NCBI GenBank assembly: GCA_000403215.2
Contig: KE159565.1
Location: forward strand, 1 to 64,000
DNA from: Lachnospiraceae bacterium A4
GTDB taxonomy: Bacteria > Bacillota > Clostridia > Lachnospirales > Lachnospiraceae
Length of the DNA: 64,000 bases
Direction: 5' to 3'
Every line of letters starts with the position of its first letter. Positions within the stretch are counted from its first letter, which is position 1. The notes under the pieces were generated by a model. The model was given only the letters and a program-made list of their open reading frames with translations, made no database searches and was not told where the DNA came from. Positions 59,893-64,000 of the stretch are shown here, piece by piece. The translations under genes were made by a program, and so were the position numbers.

Positions 59893-60633
59893 CTACTTGA
59901 CTACCGCGTCCTTATTTTTGTTGTACGTCTCCAGAATGATATTCTGCACATAGGGCGCAAGCTTTTTCTGCTGGTCTTTGGGTAATTCTTTGATGTATAT
60001 GGGTTTGCCGTACTCTATGATAACGTGTGCTTTTTTAATCCACGGAAGCTGCTTCTCAAAGACTGCGGCGCTGTTGTTGATGGTCATGGGGACGATCGGG
60101 CAGTCCGCCTTGGACGCAATCTTGAAGCTGCCTTCGTGAAAGGGGAGCAGCGTATCTTCTTCTTTGTTGCGGGTTCCCTCAGGAAAAATGCAGATAGAAG
60201 TGCCGTTTTTCATCAAGTCGATGGCGGCAAGAATGGTCTGCATTCCCGCCTTGATATTCTCGCGGTCGAGAAACAGGCAGTGGAGGTTGCGCATCCAGAT
60301 ATTGAGCAGGGGCACCTTTTCCATACTTTTCTTGGCGATATAGCCTGTGGGGCGCGGAACACGGGGGTAGGTGAGCACGATATCAAAATAACTCCTGTGA
60401 TTTCCAATATAGAGCACTGGCGTGTCCGTCGGAATATTTTCTTCGCCGATATAGTCTACCTTCACGCCGGCGAGAAAACGCACGCAGCGGAATGCCCAGT
60501 TTACAATTGCCAGACTAGAACGGCTCTTGGCATCGGGGTTCGACTTGCCGAGCAGCCACTCCACCAGCATGAGCGGGGTGCTCAGAATTAGAAAAAGGAT
60601 GAGAAAGACTGCCACAAGTATCAATCGTATCAT
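59893..60633 (-). CDS. plsC: 1-acyl-sn-glycerol-3-phosphate acyltransferase
   Basis: This is a 246-residue enzyme from the ATG at 60633; an in-frame ATG at 60681 is an alternative. One N-terminal membrane helix anchors it. The acyltransferase motifs are NHRSYFD (H-x4-D), LDRENIKAG and FPEGTR. It makes phosphatidic acid from lysophosphatidic acid. It is a stand-alone gene facing away from the PrcB-like lipoprotein gene. Confidence 0.92.
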   Translation of the reverse strand: MIRLILVAVFLILFLILSTPLMLVEWLLGKSNPDAKSRSSLAIVNWAFRCVRFLAGVKVDYIGEENIPTDTPVLYIGNHRSYFDIVLTYPRVPRPTGYIAKKSMEKVPLLNIWMRNLHCLFLDRENIKAGMQTILAAIDLMKNGTSICIFPEGTRNKEEDTLLPFHEGSFKIASKADCPIVPMTINNSAAVFEKQLPWIKKAHVIIEYGKPIYIKELPKDQQKKLAPYVQNIILETYNKNKDAVVK

Positions 60634-60812
60634 AAAACTACCATACCTTTCCGAGGGGCATTGCAATGAGATGCCCAGCATATTTTTATTGCTTTTTATA
60701 GAGTCCTATCTATTTTATCTATTCTTGCAGCGAAAATCAAGCATAAAAAAGTATATCTTTCCCAATTCAGGCATAATTATAGATAGAACCATGATATGAT
60801 ATAGGAGGCAGT

Positions 60813-61244
60813 ATGGATAAATTCGTAAAAATAGCAAGAAGGTTTGCGGTAGTAATAACAAGTGTTATGATGATGTTGTGTCTTTCGGGCTGCGGGGGTG
60901 AGACGACGGAGGAGGATAAACTCAAAGATATTGAGTTTACGGTGGTCGGGGAGGACCAGCAGCCAGACTCACTCAAGGAGATTATTGCGGAGAAATCAGC
61001 AGAGCCATTCCAGATCAGCTACACGCTGGGCGAAGAGCTCTACATTGCAGTCGGATACGGCGAGCAGCCAAGCGGCGGCTATAGCATCAGCGTCAATGCG
61101 TTCTTCGAGACGGAGGAAGCGCTGGTATTTGACACGACCCTTATCGGCCCCGGGAAGGCAGAAAATGTGACCAACACACCGACCCGCCCGTACATTGTGG
61201 TAAAGACTGAGAATATTGAGGATAAGGCGATAGAATTTAAGTGA
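60813..61244 (+). CDS. PrcB-like lipoprotein
   Basis: This 143-residue protein has a lipoprotein signal (lipobox LSGC near residue 24-27) and a C-terminal PrcB_C-type domain (AVGYGEQPSGGYSISV, where GxQPTGGY is typical). PrcB is part of a protease complex in spirochaetes; stand-alone lipoproteins of this type occur in many Firmicutes with unknown role. AGGAGGCAG precedes the ATG. Confidence 0.8.
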   Translation: MDKFVKIARRFAVVITSVMMMLCLSGCGGETTEEDKLKDIEFTVVGEDQQPDSLKEIIAEKSAEPFQISYTLGEELYIAVGYGEQPSGGYSISVNAFFETEEALVFDTTLIGPGKAENVTNTPTRPYIVVKTENIEDKAIEFK

Positions 61245-61428
61245 TAACTGTGATACAATAATGCTGGCACAATTGTTAAGCAGACACGCACTTCCAGTTA
61301 GAAATGGAAGCAAAGGAAAGCGGAGCGCGCTGACTGGATAGCGCAGCAGGATACATAGTATAAAATAACAGTTGATTTTATACTGAGAAAACGACAGCAG
61401 AATATCTGCGGAAATGTGAGGGAAAAAG
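61245..61428 (+). other. Leader of the dihydroorotase gene
   Basis: The stretch contains small hairpins (CTTCCA...TGGAAG near 61290-61310; GCGCT...AGCGC near 61325-61345). I see no clear match to a PyrR site. It may hold the pyrC promoter. Confidence 0.35.
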
Positions 61429-62751
61429 ATGATAGTGATAAAAAACGGTATGGTGACAGACCCGTCAAACGGGATACAAAAACAGGCAGCAGTCATCATA
61501 AAAGACGGGGAAATAAATAAAATAACAGATGATGCAGATGAAATCAAACAAATAACATCAGATATGATAACGGAAAACAATAACGAGCATCATGTTATTG
61601 ATGCAGCAGGCTGTATCGTGGCACCCGGACTTGTGGATGTGCATGTGCATTTCCGCGATCCGGGCTTCACATACAAGGAGGATATTGAGACAGGTGCAAA
61701 GGCAGCGCTCAAGGGCGGCTTTACCAGTGTGGTACTGATGGCAAACACCAAGCCCGCTGTTGATAACACAGATACGCTAACCTATGTTATTGAAAAGGGG
61801 AAAAAGACAAACTTAAAAATATATACCTGCGCGACAGTGACAAAAGGAATGGCAGGGAAGGAACTGACTGATATGAGCGCGCTTCTGGAGAAGGGCGCCG
61901 TGGGCTTTACCGATGATGGGATTCCGCTCATGGACGCAGCACTGCTGGAGCGTGCCATGCAGACCGTATCAGCGCTCGACGTGCCAATCAGCCTTCATGA
62001 AGAGAATCCTGCACTGATCACAAACAATGGCGTGAACCGCGGCAGGGCGTCAGAATCCGTTGGCATTGGCGGTTCGCCGCGGGAGGCGGAGATTTCACTG
62101 ATTGAGCGTGATTTGGAGATTGCATTAAAAACGGGTGCTATATTAAATATCCAGCACATCAGCACGAAAGAGGGCGTGGCACTGGTCAGGCAGGCGAAGC
62201 AAAAGGCGGCAGAATTGGGAAGAAATAATATCCATGCGGAGGCGACGCCGCACCATTTCAGTCTCACGGAGGAGGCAGTCCTTCAGCATGGAACACTTGC
62301 CAAGATGAATCCGCCGTTGCGCGAGGAGGCAGACAGACAGGCGATCATTGAGGGCTTGAGAGACGGCACGATTGATATCATTGCGACAGACCATGCACCG
62401 CACAGTGAGGAGGAAAAGAAACGGCCGATCACAGAAGCGCCAAGCGGCATTATCGGGCTGGAGACAGCGCTGCCGCTCGGCATCACAAATCTTGTGGATA
62501 CAGGACAGTTCTCCATGGAGACATTGATTGACAGAATGTCAGCGGCTCCGGCGCGTATGTACAAGCTTGCGGCGGGAACCTTGTCGGCGGGCGCCGCTGC
62601 AGATCTCGTGATCTTTGATGCCAGCGCGTCACAGACAGTCGGTGCGTTTGCGTCAAAATCTTCCAATTCGCCCTTTGTGGGGCAGACACTCAAAGGCGTC
62701 GTGAGGTATACGCTTGTAGATGGGAAGATTGTGTATCGGAAGGAAAAATAA
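61429..62751 (+). CDS. pyrC: Dihydroorotase
   Basis: This 440-residue type-I dihydroorotase catalyses the third step of pyrimidine synthesis. GLVDVHVHFRDPGFTYKED holds the metal-binding HxHxR. Further zinc ligands lie in SLHEENP, NIQHIST and IATDHAPH. It appears alone rather than in a pyr operon. GTGAGGGAAAAAG precedes the ATG. Confidence 0.95.
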   Translation: MIVIKNGMVTDPSNGIQKQAAVIIKDGEINKITDDADEIKQITSDMITENNNEHHVIDAAGCIVAPGLVDVHVHFRDPGFTYKEDIETGAKAALKGGFTSVVLMANTKPAVDNTDTLTYVIEKGKKTNLKIYTCATVTKGMAGKELTDMSALLEKGAVGFTDDGIPLMDAALLERAMQTVSALDVPISLHEENPALITNNGVNRGRASESVGIGGSPREAEISLIERDLEIALKTGAILNIQHISTKEGVALVRQAKQKAAELGRNNIHAEATPHHFSLTEEAVLQHGTLAKMNPPLREEADRQAIIEGLRDGTIDIIATDHAPHSEEEKKRPITEAPSGIIGLETALPLGITNLVDTGQFSMETLIDRMSAAPARMYKLAAGTLSAGAAADLVIFDASASQTVGAFASKSSNSPFVGQTLKGVVRYTLVDGKIVYRKEK

Positions 62752-62752
62752 A

Positions 62753-62785
62753 GAAAACCAGAGCAAACGCTCTGGTTTTCTTTTT
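62753..62785. terminator. Terminator between convergent pyrC and chemotaxis receptor genes
   Basis: Perfect 12-bp stem GAAAACCAGAGC/GCTCTGGTTTTC (62753-62764, 62769-62780) with a T run on the plus strand and an A run before it, usable in both directions. Confidence 0.85.
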
Positions 62786-62800
62786 CATATATGATATGTA

Positions 62801-64000
62801 TTAGTCTGAAGGAAGCTGGAACTTGCTGATCAGGGAATCCAGCGTCATTGCCTGTGCGGACAGCTCTTCGCTTGTAGCAGAAGCCTCCTGTGCTGTCGCG
62901 GAGTTCGACTGGACGACCTCGGAGATCTGGCTGACACCCAGCTCGGTCTGCTTCATCGCCTCAGCCTGCTCAGAAGCGGTCTCGCTGATCGCTTTGGAGG
63001 AAGCTGCGATGAGCTCGATACCTTCTACCACACGGTCAATCGAAGCATTCACGACATCTGCGGTCTTGCTTCCGTCTGCGATCGCGCTCAGGGAAGTTTC
63101 GATTAAAGTTCTGGTTTCAGCTGCGGAGTTTGCACTCTGCTCCGCTAACTGACGAATCTGGTCGGCAACGACTGCAAAGCCTTTTCCAGCTTCGCCGGCT
63201 CTTGCCGCCTCGATCGAAGCATTCAGGGAGAGCAGATTTGTCTGAGATGCAATGTCCTCAATCTCGGAAATAATGTTTCCAACCTGCTGTGAGGCATCGT
63301 TGATGCGGGACATTGCCTCCATCATGGCTTTCATTTCTCTGTGGCTGCGCTCTGCCTCGTCAGCGTAGGTCCGTGCCTGATTGTAGGAATCTCCTGCATT
63401 GTTTGCGGTAGCACGGATATCGTCTGTGATGGTGGTGATGGTTGCCTGCATTTCTTCTACAGCGCCCGCCTGATCTGTAGCGCCTTCCGCAAGGCTCTGG
63501 GAAGCGTCAGCTAAGTTGCTTGCGCCTGCGGCTACCTGGTTGGATGCTTCGGTGACGGACAGGATTGTTTCTGCCATCTGTCTCTTTAACTGTCTCATTG
63601 CGGTGAGAATCGCCTCAAACTCTCCCATATATTTCGATCTGTCTTTGCTGACGACTGCGAAGTTGGCATTTGCCATCTGGTCTAGCACTTCTGCGACATC
63701 ATGGATGATAAACTGGAGTGATGCGGCCATATTGACCGTGACGTCAACCATCTCTGCAAGCTCGTCCTTCGTCTCAACAGTCGGGAAGGGCGATGAGAGG
63801 TCTCCTTTTGCAAAGATATCCAGACGCGCCTTGATCTGGTCGATTGGACCCGCAATGCTGTTTGCAATCGACTTTCCAAGAGAGATTGCAAAAATGATGG
63901 AGGCCGTGATAACGATGATAATAAGCACTGTGAGCGCAATGATGATTATGGCAAGGGTGTTGGATACTTCCTGTCCTTTATCCACCTTGATTTCCATAAT
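62801..64000 (-). CDS. Methyl-accepting chemotaxis protein, C-terminal part
   Basis: The gene runs off the right edge; 398 or more residues are visible. One membrane helix (about 14-36) is followed by a HAMP domain (about 37-90) and the long coiled-coil signalling domain. The tip around [20 protein letters not shown], continuing [20 protein letters not shown], contacts CheA/CheW. The sensor domain before the helix lies outside the window, and the ATG at 63997 is probably internal. Implies a motile or chemotactic organism. Confidence 0.93.
   Translation of the reverse strand: MMEIKVDKGQEVSNTLAIIIIALTVLIIIVITASIIFAISLGKSIANSIAGPIDQIKARLDIFAKGDLSSPFPTVETKDELAEMVDVTVNMAASLQFIIHDVAEVLDQMANANFAVVSKDRSKYMGEFEAILTAMRQLKRQMAETILSVTEASNQVAAGASNLADASQSLAEGATDQAGAVEEMQATITTITDDIRATANNAGDSYNQARTYADEAERSHREMKAMMEAMSRINDASQQVGNIISEIEDIASQTNLLSLNASIEAARAGEAGKGFAVVADQIRQLAEQSANSAAETRTLIETSLSAIADGSKTADVVNASIDRVVEGIELIAASSKAISETASEQAEAMKQTELGVSQISEVVQSNSATAQEASATSEELSAQAMTLDSLISKFQLPSD

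Noticed and set aside
1-64000. tRNA or rRNA genes
   Set aside because: None recognised on either strand.

Overview
The window looks like chromosome of a gut-type Firmicute of the Lachnospiraceae/Clostridia. The evidence is strong AGGAGG-type ribosome binding sites, a DUF4317 protein, an AAA-ATPase/PD-(D/E)XK protein of the kind common in that family, a THF riboswitch in front of folT, and conjugative-element genes typical of gut clostridia. No species can be named from the sequence alone.

Bases 1 to about 39,600 are an accessory region. From 1 to 7,710 lie pieces of a conjugative or mobilizable element: two tandem units (146-155 bp repeat, cargo genes, winged-helix gene), a MobC gene and a broken relaxase. 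Unit 1 carries a two-component system with a single-permease ABC transporter. Unit 2 carries PadR and an HXXEE membrane protein. Next come an S66 (MccF-like) peptidase, an IS110-family element with a structured leader, and a serine-recombinase remnant.

From 11.2 to 26.3 kb three more sensor-regulator sets follow: RR-HK-FtsX-ATPase, RR-HK-ATPase-FtsX and an AgrA/AgrC-like LytTR-GHKL pair. A GntR plus truncated ABC gene and an SPL-type radical SAM gene lie among them. The three OmpR-type sets each have a different direct repeat with an 11-12 bp period at a fixed distance from a -10 box in front of their transporter genes. This predicts that each regulator controls its neighbouring transporter.

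From 26.3 to 36.5 kb there are poorly characterised coiled-coil proteins, very small membrane proteins, three CPBP (Abi) protease genes (one broken), an XRE regulator, a DUF5301 protein and an ABC exporter. A compact same-strand run at 31,518-35,900 contains a 40-residue peptide with a GxxxGxxxG glycine zipper directly in front of a CPBP protease. I consider it the best candidate here for an undescribed peptide/immunity/export system. A BlaR1-like M56 protein without a BlaI partner and two gene remnants close the accessory part.

From about 39.6 kb onward the window is ordinary chromosome: nicotinate phosphoribosyltransferase, glycogen phosphorylase, an LRR protein, folT with a THF riboswitch, YlmH, a MATE exporter, a degenerate GH9-like lipoprotein next to ddl-murF, PlsC, a PrcB-like lipoprotein, dihydroorotase, and the C-terminal part of a chemotaxis receptor running off the right edge.
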